64,000 nucleotides of DNA, taken from the NCBI GenBank assembly GCA_904063045.1, contig CAJFCJ010000018.1, positions 124,001 to 188,000 of the forward strand, written 5' to 3'. The notes beneath the pieces were generated by a model. The model was given only the letters and a program-made list of their open reading frames with translations, had not been told where the DNA came from and searched no databases. The stretch comes from Dimorphilus gyrociliatus (taxonomy: Eukaryota; Annelida; Polychaeta; Dinophilidae). The position numbers and the translations under genes are program-made. Shown one piece after another: positions 11,270 to 22,362 of the stretch (its first letter is position 1; the number at the start of each line of letters is the position of its first letter).

Positions 11270-14255
11270 TTAATTGTGAATTTTTAACAGACGGTTGACC
11301 TTTCTATACATAATAGTCTTCTCAACAAAAAGCAGGAAGGCTCCTAAACAGACGCCGGTGAACAATAACAAACATATACCTTCGATATCCTTGACTAGGA
11401 TAGAGGAATGGTTGAAATTCTTTCCGCCCCTCTTTAGGAGACAAATTTTATTTTCTGGCCAATAAGTTTTCATCCATTTATCTATGAGACCGGAATCTAT
11501 CATTTTCAGTATCCTTTAAATTAGATAGCATAATTAAAAGTATTTCATTATTGGATAGTATATTAGATATATATACTCTTTGTTGAAAATGTTGATCATA
11601 GGACTACCGTCTTGTAAAGCAAAAGCATAGCCTGTGGGCATGAACGATGTTGTACCTATATGGTATTGACAGGAAGAAGACTCCGCTACAATGGCATGAA
11701 CGTTTTTCGTGTCCTCTAAAAGAACAAATCGACCTTCTGCAACTCTTTGAAATCCGACAGTCAGATTATCTACTATATTCTTCCCTGGATCTTTCATAAT
11801 CCTCTTCCAAAGGTTTTGATATAATTCTGTATCCGATGACTAAACCGAATTATATATGTTAAAAGTTATCTAGATCTTGTAAACATTTTACAAACTTGCA
11901 AAACTTGAACTAGGGCTTGTCCTTTTACTAATCCAATATCATAATCAGTTGCCTCTTCTAGGTCCATTAAACTATTTATAGGAGATGCCACTTTTTGAAC
12001 AGTTAGAAATGCAGTTAAATTTCCTTTGTAAATAGCTGATAAAATGAGAACAGTCAACCAAAACCCAGCAGTAAATAAACCAATCCCAGGACCTAAAAGT
12101 TTTACTCGATAACCTAAAATATAAAATTTATCTTGTTATCGAATTATCCTGTTTTTAATGCCTACTTTGAGATAAAAAGGAAGCAATAGTAAACGTTACG
12201 GAATCAATGAGCGTCAACAAGCGTTTGCTATTAATCAATAAGCACAACAATTTTGGATTTTTTCCTTTTGATTCTTCTATTACGCGAAACAAGTAATGAA
12301 GTCCAACTACTAGCGGACCTAACGAAGCTATACAATACCATAGCGTTGATCTATAAGAAAAGCACAAATTTATTTCAATATTTTGTTAAATATCTAGTAT
12401 TTTCTAACTTGAATGGTCTTAAATAAGCCAATATGTGGCTATTAGTGTCTCCAGTTTTGAAAACTAAACTGTGAGAGCCTTCCCAAATTGGAGTTATGAA
12501 ATCGATAGCTTCCTCTCTATGAGATGTAATTGTAAAGGATGCAACTCCAAAATCAACCTCCTTAAACGAGTAAGCTTTCTAAAAATAAATTAAAAAGTAA
12601 CTTGAACAAACTTTTCTTTTGACCATTCCCACCATCCCATTCCAGCGCCCTGACTTGGTTTGAATTCCCCATTGACCATCGGGAGGTTCAGAAATAACAT
12701 AGCTGTAACAAATTTCTTCTAAAAATTGCTTATTCCTTTTTACCTAAGCAGGCTACTTACGAAAAATTAAGCCTTTTGGACAATTCATTAAGAATGTCAA
12801 ATGCCAAACCTGAAAAGTAGGCACTTCCATTTACGTAGTATTTCTTAATTTGAAAGAGTTTATTCTATAAGAGAAATAAGTTATTATTAAGACTGCAATG
12901 TACAATTACACCTGTATTTATCTATAAATACACAACTGGAACTGTAGTTATATTAAATATCTTTCCATCAAATCCGGAAAATTTTCGATTTATTGATGAA
13001 AGCGGTAAAGGAAAAGAATCTTTGAAATTCCAGGTAAATTTATTATTAACAATGACAGAATTATGTAATTCTAACTGTAATTAAAAATATCTGATATTAT
13101 ATACATTTTCTAAAAGAGAAGCTAACCTCATGTCGACCAGAGTTTTCATTACGTCTTTGTAAACCGAGAAATACCCAATTTTTTTCACAAGTTATAGAAC
13201 ATATTGATGAATTAATCAAATCTGAAGATGCATCCAAACTGATAGAAATTACATTTTCCCCACTAATCAGAATTCTTTGTAAGTTATAACTCTTTTTCGT
13301 TATGACAAACCATTCGTTGAAAGGTCCAATTATTTCTAATTTTCTAGACTGGTAAATTAATAACACAAAGATATTCAGTGGGGGGCGAGTATAATGTATA
13401 TACTAATATTTCTCTTTCGGAGAAATTTTACTAGTGGAAAGTGGAAACTAATACTTGAAGAAGATTAGTTACGAATATTTTTAGCGACTTACTAATTGGA
13501 TTGTTTCTTCAAGTTGTCTCTCTCCAGACGATAGTACAATAATAAATTTAGAATATTTCCTTTGTTCATAAATGTATTTCTGACTTTTATTAAATTGATA
13601 GTTTATATCAAAAGCTTTGTATTTAGTAAGCTTTAATTCATTAGCTGCTCTCCCTAATAAACCACCTAGAGATTGCACACAGTTGGAAGAAAAGATATTG
13701 TATTTGCAACTAATCTTTTTTATTGATGATAAATCTTACCAAAAATCTTGTCGTATAAAAATGTTATATAACTTCCTTTTTCTATGGTATAAATAATATT
13801 AACGATGTTAGTTAAGGCGTTTGTCAACTTTTTTTCAAATAGGTCATAATTTATTATTTTATACTCTTTATTATAATCATACAATGAGAACCTTCGAGCA
13901 TCACTGTAACTATCAAATAGGATATATGTGTCCCGATCGCCTAGAAATAATGAAAAGTCTATTAATTAAGATTAATTATCTCCAGTATGTAGTTTAATTT
14001 TTATCAGACCTAATTTTAAATAATAATCTAACTCTGTTTCACTATAAAAGCAGTGAACCTTAGTGACCTCTTTTGTCAGACAAGAGCAAAAGCTTTCTTG
14101 ATATTTCATACATCTTTTCGAAAATAAACCTGAAAAAAATCAGTGTAATAGAAGTTGATAATTAGTAATTAATTCTTACCCAATTTATATCCACTCTTTC
14201 TTGGAATACTTAAAAGTAAGTACAATATTTGCGCTATTGATATCCAAATTTTCAT
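11270..14255 (-). CDS. Divergent ionotropic glutamate receptor
   Basis: Thirteen exons: 14255-14180, 14129-14010, 13940-13740, 13665-13493, 13348-13127, 13074-12934, 12864-12761, 12702-12612, 12578-12409, 12350-12166, 12113-11896, 11839-11577 and 11513-11270. All phases agree; 735 residues. A signal peptide is followed by a short, poorly conserved N-terminal domain (about 260 residues, against about 400 in AMPA/kainate receptors). The S1 ligand lobe contains PPDGQWG, RWNGMVGMV and TITSHREEAIDF, with the binding Arg at about 397. Three membrane segments and a pore loop follow, then S2 with an acidic residue at about 609, then helix 4. Two canonical motifs are altered: SYTANLAAFLT is SAIYKGNLTAFLT (520-532), and the S2 binding motif GST is GQA (559-561). 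The receptor is therefore a ligand-gated channel by family, but glutamate binding is uncertain. The intron between exons 8 and 9 is only 33 bases. Confidence 0.9.
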
Positions 14256-14878
14256 AAGGAATGAGAAATATCGAGTATTTGATATAAAAAGAATATATTG
14301 TTTATTTAAGACAAGTGTCTATACCTCCCAATTACGTATAACTAAAGATGTAACGTTCCCGCTAGTGACGTCTATCGCTTATATTTTGCTATAATTTACA
14401 GTTGTACATTAAAAATAGAAATATAAATCATTAAGTTACGTAATAAAAAAACGAGAGAAAATTATCAGAAGTTTCTAATGAAGCTCATAAATTGCATACT
14501 TTGTGAAATATAATAATCTTATTATTGCGAAAAACTGTAACTGTAACATAGGCAGTCTTATATAGAATTAACTATTTAAATAGTTTGAATTGTACAAATG
14601 AATTACATAAGGAAATTACGTGCTATTCTGAAGGATCTATATAGTTAATACAATATAATTTTATTAGCTCATAAGATAGTTATTTAGAAGAATGATTAAA
14701 AAAATGATAAAAACGTGAATAATTTGGAATAATAGAAATTGTTTTGAAAGAGTACGACCTTTAGAGCAGTTCTAATGAGTTTTAAAATAAAAATTTATGA
14801 CTCAAATTGAGAAAGTCCATATGCAACTAGATATTGATAAAGTATAAATACCTGCAAAACTATCTACAGTAGACAAAT
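14256..14878. other. Divergent intergenic region, glutamate receptor / VPS62-like
   Basis: Promoter space for two genes reading outward. No conserved element recognised. Confidence 0.5.
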
Positions 14879-15706
14879 ATGAAGGGAAAAGAGTTTATCG
14901 TAATCTCTCTGTTCTTTAGTCTATTCTACTTCATAGATGGTAGAATAAGATATGTTATCCGTAATGGGGATGGGGTAAATATTTGGAAACTAATTTAATA
15001 AAAAAGAAACCTATTCACAAATTATAATAAAATTTTTAAGGATCAAGTTCTCGAGTTGAATACTAACTCAAACGGAAAGCAAGTATATAAAGATTCAGGA
15101 TCAGGGGCGTACAAAGATCTAGGTGTCTGGGATCCGAGCAACGAAACCGGATGGTATATGGCTGGCCAGAGAGCTCAGGTACTTATTTCAGTTTTATCCC
15201 GTTAAATCAGCTAATTTTATACATTTCAGCCTTCACATGGAGGACTATCGGGAACTATTGTCATGGTAAAAGAGTTAAGGCCAAAAGATAATCCAAGGTT
15301 GTTAGTTGAGCCTACTGATTTTAAACAAGTTTGGGAAAACCGGGGAGGCTTAGCCTATGATGATATTGGAGTATGGGAAATGGAATGCCCAACAAATTAT
15401 GTTTGGTTAGGACATATATCCCATGGATGTGACGGTTGCAGATGGCCTAAGCCAAGTTGGTACAAAACTAGAGTAAGATGTGTACATAATACAATGGTAG
15501 ATGAGTGTACCTTGGAAAGAAATCCATTGTGGACAAACGAAGGCGATACTGCAAATACAAAAGCCTCCTTCTGGAATTATGACACAAGAGTTGCAAATAG
15601 GTTCAGTGGCTTTTACATGACCCGAGCTGGTAGTTATGATGAACCACCAAATTATAACAGAAAAGTCTATTGCTTCAAGCAACACGAAGAAATAGAAGAC
15701 CTTTAA
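14879..15706 (+). CDS. Secreted protein with a VPS62-like domain
   Basis: Exons 14879-14974, 15041-15178 and 15230-15706 encode 236 residues, and the phases agree (all 0). The N-terminus is a signal peptide (MKGKEF then a hydrophobic run ending FYFIDG). The mature part has two copies of a motif of the type KDLGVWDP / YDDIGVWEMECPTNYVWLGH, then RVRCVHNTMVDEC, WTNEGDTANTKASFW and NRFSGFYMTRAGSYDEPP. This arrangement (a W-x-P-like turn, YVxLG, RCV, later FWN) resembles the Vps62/DUF946 family, found in fungal sorting proteins and in many uncharacterised invertebrate proteins. Several Cys residues (in the CDGC and CVHNTMVDEC stretches) suggest disulfides, consistent with secretion. Biochemical role unknown. 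The family match is from motif memory and moderate. Confidence 0.65.
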
Positions 15707-15798
15707 TATTCTCAATACCATCGACAATCAATTGTAACATTTATTTCCTACCAAATAAACTTTAAATTAAAATAAAACTATGAACGTTTATTTTTCAT

Positions 15799-15865
15799 TC
15801 ACTTTAGGTTAGTATCAGGCGCTTTCTCCTCTTTTTCTTCTTTCTTCTTATCATTCGGAGTTGAA
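15799..15865 (-). CDS. Candidate alternative last exon of the cobalamin-binding-like gene
   Basis: After an ATTCTATAG acceptor, this short reading frame encodes STPNDKKKEEKEEKAPDTN plus LK and a stop, followed closely by an AATAAA signal. It accepts phase 2, which is exactly what exon 4 of the upstream gene (ending 16161) donates. It could therefore replace exon 5 and give a charged Lys/Glu tail. No other gene on this strand nearby could own it. Confidence 0.35.
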
Positions 15866-16009
15866 CTATAGAATTTGGAATAAATCATTTTAGTTATAAG
15901 TTCTTTTATCTTTTAGAATTATTATACAATTAGTTAGCATTGCTTATTTTAGAATTCTATACAACAGTTAATAAAATGCTTAATAAGCAACTAGCAGATG
16001 GCTATTCTT

Positions 16010-17465
16010 TCATATCTGATGTTGCCTTACAGCGCTGATGATAAATATAGACGTTCCATAGACAACAGTAAGGGTGCATTCCACATATAGAGGGCTGATT
16101 ACAAGATTCTCGAGTATATACATATTTGTGCATTTGTAAATGTAATATGTATATGCTAACCTCACATCGATAGGATCGACATTACCGGTATGTTTTGGTG
16201 CCGTCTTGGTAAATTCCATGACGTCCGTACTTGGTAGCTCCATACATTCATCCGTTTGATCGCATAACGCTACAAAACGGAAAGACCTTTCCAATTTTGA
16301 ATGGACAGGTCTTATGGATGGACCAACTAGATTAGCTACCTCTTTTTTTTCTTTGTTACAAAATAATTTCTTTCATTGAAATGGAATATTTGACCAAAAA
16401 ACGAAAATTACCTGAAACGCCAACTATATTTCGAATGGACAATAGATTTGTTGATTGAAGTGCTATTAGGACGTGTGTTGCCACTTCGATATTATCGAAC
16501 GAATTTTTACCAAATTCACTTCTTCTAGCTAACCATAATAATGAAGACTCGTAGTCCTCATCAAGAAGATAGCGACGTCCACCCGCATTTATAGCTTGTA
16601 GTGCCAATGCGGTTTCTAAAACAGATCCGTAAGAGTTATCATTTCTCCTCTTTCTCAAAATATAATCAATGGATCTCCCCAAAGCTTGTCCAACTATAGT
16701 CTTGTCTCTGAAGCATGATAGCGCCATAACAGACATGCATGTTTCACCTAAATATATAAACATCACTATAAAACGAAATTTAAAGAAAACCAGAAATTAT
16801 ACCAAATCCTCCCGTGAAGCTGCCGTCACTTTTCTGCAGTTTAATGATTTTATATAGATGGTCCAAATGAATATCGGTTCTGCCATTAAATAGAGCTATA
16901 ATTGACCAACTGACAGCATAAGCATTAGTTTTGCTGTAATATACGGTTTGTTGTAAATGTTGGGATAACATTTCAATTAGATTATGGCCATAAAAATTTG
17001 ATGGATTACGAAAGAGTACTAATAGGGCATTGATATATTGAGCTAGTCGTATTGTGGTCAATTCTTTTCCTATACCTCTGACACTTCTGAAAAGATTAAT
17101 TCATTAAAGAAATTATTTTGCAAATAAACAAACCGGCTAAGTGAAGAGAGAAGTTGAATATCTAATTTGTCTATTGTTCTTTGAGAATCTATGTTGCCGA
17201 AAGCCCAATGTGTATCGGACAATTGTAAAGCCATCAAAACTAGCGGTGTATTCTGATAAGACCAATCTCCTCTAGTATTTCTTTTATTTAGTAAATATTG
17301 CTTTAGCCTCAGACGTTCTCTTATTAAATTTTCCGTATTAGCATCCTCTTTTGTCAACATACATCCTAGAAACAATCCAGTAATTAAGCATGCTAAAGAT
17401 CCAAATACCGTCAACAGTACTAATCGAATACATCCACAATTATCCGGTCGGTTTAAGCGGAGCAT
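16010..17465 (-). CDS. Eukaryotic cobalamin-binding-protein-like (transcobalamin/intrinsic factor family)
   Basis: Exons 17465-17134, 17086-16803, 16747-16412, 16335-16161 and 16094-16010, in phase, 403 residues. Helical-barrel motifs recall transcobalamin and intrinsic factor: TNAYAVSWSIIALF, LQKSDGSFTGGFGETCMSVM followed by ALSC, and YGSVLETALALQAINAG. In the family, such proteins bind vitamin B12 in the extracellular space. Unusual features: instead of a cleavable signal there is a hydrophobic segment at about residues 13-36 after a short Cys-containing, basic head, so it may be a type II membrane protein. The C-terminal beta domain appears cut short. It begins (PLYVECTLTVVYGTS) but stops soon after, without the WG...YW region. 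A GTAAGG donor just before the stop suggests that a further exon may be missed. The 15.80-kb exon is another possible end. Confidence 0.72.
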
Positions 17466-18294
17466 CTAAATGAAAAATGAAAAGACATAATAATTAGCTT
17501 TTGTGCATAATTTTAAAGACTAAAATCATTACGTTGCATGAGGAGCTCCTTAGAATTCTTTATTCAAAAAATTTGTTCTATTCCTTATGGTAAAAAGCAT
17601 TGTTTTTATTTATCAATTTTATATTGCTGCTGCAAGCAGATATTTTTTCTCTACTAGATATGCTACCATCGATTTTGCGTTACAATCGATAGACGCCGGA
17701 ACCGGAAAGGCTGCATGAGGCAGACAAGTTCCTCTGTATAGTCTTTCTAATTGCTATCAATTATATAAGAATTGTCTTTACCGCTTTTGAACCTGTCTTA
17801 GATTGCCCAACCACTTTAATAAAATAACTTTTATAATGTAATAAATAAAATGAAAGATAGATACGAAAGCAGATAAAAAGAAACTGATCCAGAAAGACAC
17901 TATGTTAACTTTTAATTATAAAAAAGTTTTTAAAATTACAAACAGAAAAAAGGTAATAATAGGTAAAATTGTTTAATACATCAAAAATAGACGAATAACA
18001 GCACTACAAATGATCCCTCTTAGTTTTTCACTGTCAAATACAATTGCAACTACTTAACGATAAAGGAGAACATTTACATCCATAATATCAAAAACAATGT
18101 ATCTTATCTGCTGTCCATATAAATTATTAAACAAAAGTTAACTTATTGCAATCGATTGAAAACATTGAATATCCAATTTTAAACTCCATTAATATTATTG
18201 TCATATAGCATATATTTCGAATACTTCTTGTAAAGCAATATATTTATTTATTAGACAGAACAAAGAACTGAATATCATTCAAAAGTATTGTTTA
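17466..18294. other. Gap between STK19 and the cobalamin-binding-like gene
   Basis: No coding exon recognised. Presumed 3' UTR of STK19 and promoter of the downstream minus-strand gene. Confidence 0.5.
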
Positions 18295-19729
18295 TTATAA
18301 ATCTCTCAGTCTAAGTCGTAATCCACTAGTTGTTTCAGTGCTGTGGTTCGAAAAAAGACAAAGACTTTAGCAACTAAATTATTTTAATGTGAATAAGAGA
18401 GACAATATAACGAACCATGAGACCAAATCTGCTCCAATTAGATCATAAATATGGTATGTCATACCTAATTTCGCAACTTTTGGAAGTTTTCTTTTTTCCA
18501 ATTCCTTAAAAATTCAAGAATCATTTATAAACAGTTATAAACTTATCATTTATATAACGGATGTAGTAAACTTACCGGCTGTAGTATTTCCTTATATTTA
18601 CATTTTTTTATCATCGTTAAACATGCCTTTCGACCTCTCATCAATGATTTTGAATACAAGCTTACTGACGGAATTGAAAGCCAGTAGCAACCAACGTCTC
18701 GAACAGTTAGTAAACCAGCAGAAATTAATGCTCTGTTTGTAATTATTAATAATAATTTGTAACATGTGCATAGTTATATACATACGTAATATCATTATCG
18801 GTAATGTGATTTTCATTAAGCTGCTTCTTGTCTACGCTAACAAAGTTACCTTTCAAAATAATGTTATTCATAAATCTATCTGTTGAAATGTAAAAAAAAT
18901 GCTTTTAGGATTCGCATGAGATTAGAATAATCAACCTAAAGCAGTCTTTTTCAGGGCTTTTGGTAAGAGAATTTCGTGTATGTGATTCTTATAATCATCT
19001 GTAAGCACCAAGGCAAAATCGATATCTTCAGATCCTAAACGGAACAACTTCACCTCTCCATTTTTCCGCATATCATCCTTCAACAAAATGTCATATTAAA
19101 TATTTATCAAATAATAGTCGATAATTATTGTGCTTCAGCTAAACTCACCAACTCTCTATCGACCTGAGTTCGATCAGAAACTAAAGCGTACAGTTGATGT
19201 TTAAGAACTATAGCTGGTATTTGACTTTGAAATTTATCCGTAGGAAACATATTCTTTATTAAAAAATATGCACTTCTGATTTCCGAAAAGTCATCGAAAT
19301 CTGTCAGTTTAAACAGTGTTCGAATTCATAGCAATGCGATCATTTAAAGTTAGCGTAAGCTTTCTATTATTGTACGTTATCGAAAATTGAATAGTTTCAT
19401 ATAAATATAATATATTTTTTAAATAAGGTAAATATAATTATTTTATTTTATGCATACCGGCATCTTGCTCATTTAATTCTTCAAGTGTTGCACCATTCGA
19501 TGATTCATTACATAATCGTTTCTTACTTTTGTAAGCATTTGGTACTAACTGTCTCTTCCGATTCATATTTGCTGAATATTCGCCTGATTGTTAGCAAAAA
19601 TGTCTGCAAAAAAAATTTAACAACGAAATCAAACAAACCAGGGGGAAATCTGTAATCGTCCGTATCGCTACTGCTGCTATAAAGATTACTTATCGGTGGA
19701 TAAGCCTGAACATTGCGTGAATTTGACAT
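18295..19729 (-). CDS. STK19: STK19 homologue (winged-helix, transcription-coupled repair factor)
   Basis: Eight small exons: 19729-19639, 19571-19458, 19300-19149, 19077-18936, 18879-18786, 18732-18576, 18504-18416 and 18340-18295, in perfect phase, 294 residues. The reading aligns along the length of vertebrate STK19: NRKRQLVPNAYKSKKR, then IPAIVLKHQLYALVSDRTQV, a DLDAHGI-type region, ISAGLLTVRDVGCYWLSIP, RGRKACLTMIKKCKYKE, LGMTYHIYDLIGADLV and the C-terminal TETTSGLRLRL. Despite its name, STK19 is now viewed as a chromatin- and DNA-binding protein with winged-helix folds, acting with CSA/CSB-stalled RNA polymerase II in transcription-coupled repair; that is family knowledge. The first 30 residues are Ser/Asp-rich and not conserved. 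No long open frame exposes this gene, because the exons are 46-157 bases. It is divergent from PDI, 587 bases away. Confidence 0.9.
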
Positions 19730-20316
19730 AACAGATATATTAGTTTAATTTGTAAATTTCATAAATTTAAGACGTATTATATCTTTTTAATAATTTTTTC
19801 ACACACAGGTTACTTCTCGTCGCTCCGTGAATTTTTGTGAGCTTGATTAGATGGGAATTTTTCCACATAAATTGTTTTGCAAACGTACCGATTTCGATTG
19901 GATATAGAAAAGATTACAACTATCTATCTACGAAAACCCACATTGTTAATTATTAGTTCATCATAGTGAAGAAACTTGGTTTTTTTATTTCAACCGATTG
20001 ATGGCTCAAACCGGATACAGAAACCTTCTCTGTGACCTTAAGAGTAGTAGACAGATTCGCAAGTTTTGTAAAATCAAAATGGCGCACTACATTTTACAGA
20101 CTGAATGCTTATAATGATTAGACCTCTATATAGACTAGTAGAGAGTGTCATCTTTCGGCTATTGGGAACATTTTGTCCTAATCAGGCCTATTCCATGACG
20201 TTTACAACGTGGCTTAGGCGACTTAACGAAACGTGGCATTCCTTCTCCAAATTGGAAAGAGATAGCGTCTTAGACCTTTATTAATTGTATCAATTATTAG
20301 ATTTACTGGTTACATC
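19730..20316. promoter_or_regulatory. Divergent STK19/PDI promoter with two XBP1-type ACGTGGC cores
   Basis: Two copies of ACGTGGC, the core of the unfolded-protein-response element bound by XBP1/ATF6, lie at 20207-20213 and 20231-20237, 24 bases apart and about 80-110 bases before the PDI start codon. A CRE-like TGACGT sits at 20196-20201. An AAAATGGCGC element at 20077-20086 is close to a motif repeated at other promoters in the window. PDI genes are classic unfolded-protein-response targets, so regulation by ER stress is a reasonable inference. The spacing does not match a strict ERSE (CCAAT-N9-CCACG). Confidence 0.55.
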
Positions 20317-21985
20317 ATGTTTAAACTAACATTACTCTCAATCGCTTTGCTACTATTTAGTCAGCTGGCACTTGTATCAACAGAAGAACCAGAAATTAAA
20401 GAGGAAGAAAGAGTTCTTGTTTTGGAAGACGGAAACTTTGACCATGCAGTTAGTAACAACGAATTTATTCTTGTTGAATTCTGTAAGTATTTTGAAACAT
20501 ATAAACTATATGTTACTAATTGTGGCATTTGTTGCAATAATCTATAATAATGTTAATGACAGATGCACCTTGGTGCGGACACTGCAAACAACTGGCCCCA
20601 GAATACGCCAAGGCTGCCCAGAAGCTCTTTGATGAAGGCTCCCCTGTAAAGTTGGGCAAGGTTGATGCTACCGTTGAAAAGAAATTGGCCGAAAAATTCA
20701 AGATTGGAGGCTTCCCCACTCTTAAATTCTTCAGAAACGGAAACCCAACCGACTACAAAGGTAACCAATTAGCTCTTTGTCTATTTAATGTAGTCCTATA
20801 TGTACACGTATTCATGTTAAATGAGTATGTGGCACATCATTTGTACATTATCAACTCCTGTTTCAATATACTCAATTAATTACAGGTGGAAGACAAGCCA
20901 ACGATATTGTAAATTGGGTAACTAAGAAGAGCGGTCCCCCAGCCATTAATTTGGAAAATGTTGAAGCTGCTAAAGCTTTTGTTGACAAAGATGATGTTGT
21001 TATTGTAGGTTTCTTTAAGAATGCTGAAGATGCTGAAGCAAAGGCTTTCCTTAATGTTGCCGCAGCTTTTGATGATTTACCAATTGGCATTTCTTATGAT
21101 GAAGCTGTAAAGAAGGAATATGAAATGGAAAACGGTGTTTCAATGTTCAGAAAATTCGACGATGGTAGAGTAAATTACGATGGAGATTTAACTGTTGAAG
21201 ATGACTTGACCAGCTTTATCAATTCAAACCGTCTTCCATTAGTCATTGAATTCACCCAAGCCAGTGCATCGAAAATCTTTAGTGGTCCAATTAAAAATCA
21301 TCTTCTCCTTTTCTTGGAAAAATCTAGCGAAACTTTCGATGATCTTGTAGCCAAATTCAAAGGAGCCGCCTCCAGTTTTAAAGGACAAGTTCTTTTTGTT
21401 TACTTAGACGTTGTTGAGGGTGAAAATAAGAGAGTCTTGGAATTCTTTGGTGTTAGCGATAAAGATGCTCCAACTGTTAGATATATATCATTGGAACAAG
21501 ATATGGCCAAATTTAAGCAAGACTTTGATGATATCAATACTGAAAATGTTAAAGACTTTGTTGAAAGAGTTAGAGATGGAAAAGTTAAGCAACATCTCAA
21601 AACCGAGAATATTCCTGCAGATTGGGATAGCAAAGCCGTTAAAGTCCTAGTTGGGGAAAACTTTAACGATGTTGCCAGAAATGCTGACAAAGCCGTTCTG
21701 GTTGAATTCTATGCACCATGGTGTGGGCATTGTAAAAATCTCGAACCAATTTGGAATGAATTAGGTGAAAAATATGCTGAGCGTTCAGATATTGTTATTG
21801 CTAAAATCGATTCTACTGCAAACGAAATTGAAAATGTTAGCATTCGTGGATTCCCCACTATCAAATTTTTCCCTAAAGGATCTGACGAAATAATAGATTT
21901 CAAAGGGGAAAGAACTCTCGATGGTTTCTCCAAATTCCTTGATGAAAACGTAGGAGTCGCTGCCGATAAGAAAGATGAACTTTAG
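20317..21985 (+). CDS. P4HB: Protein disulfide isomerase (P4HB/PDIA1 type)
   Basis: Exons 20317-20482, 20563-20760 and 20886-21985, in phase, 487 residues. There is a signal peptide ([20 protein letters not shown]). Then follow thioredoxin domain a with active site WCGHC (about residues 59-63), two redox-inactive thioredoxin-like domains (b, b'), a linker, domain a' with a second CGHC (401-404), and the ER-retention signal KDEL at the end. It catalyses formation and rearrangement of disulfide bonds in the ER lumen. It is also the beta subunit of prolyl 4-hydroxylase. Length and domain order are exactly as in animal PDIA1. The large third exon carries three quarters of the protein. Its neighbour on the same strand, UBXN4, also works at the ER. 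A likely AATAAA polyadenylation signal is at about 22074. Confidence 0.97.
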
Positions 21986-22362
21986 TTCATGAATATTTTG
22001 TTAACGTCCCTTTAAAAAATCAAATAATTTAATGTGAGGAACGTGTTACTTTCGTTTTGTAAAATTTATTGCAATAAAATTTTTCTAAAAGTTAGCTAAA
22101 AATTTTTCAAAGTTCAATTTAATTATAAAATTTTTAATTATCTAACAACATATGGTGTTTATCTAAAGAATTGATTTCTTAGTTTTATGGATTTTTCCAC
22201 TTTAGGTTAGCGATCTCGATTATCGCATCGCTTTCTTATATCGTTTACATATTATCACTTCCTAACCTTGCATTTCCGGTGTGATTGTACGAAAAATTGT
22301 AGAAAACATCTTAATCGGAATTTATATTAGTTTAAAATTGAAATCTACAATTATCAGTAAAA
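21986..22362. other. Gap between PDI and UBXN4
   Basis: Holds the PDI 3' UTR (AATAAA near 22074) and the UBXN4 promoter. No further element recognised. Confidence 0.6.

Noticed and set aside
15407-15727. Minus-strand 106-codon frame
   Set aside because: Shadow of the VPS62-like last exon, whose plus-strand reading has clear motifs.
20153-20260. Classical ERSE (CCAAT-N9-CCACG) in the PDI promoter
   Set aside because: CCAAT-like and CCACG-like boxes are present on the minus strand but the spacing between the nearest pair is 14, not 9.
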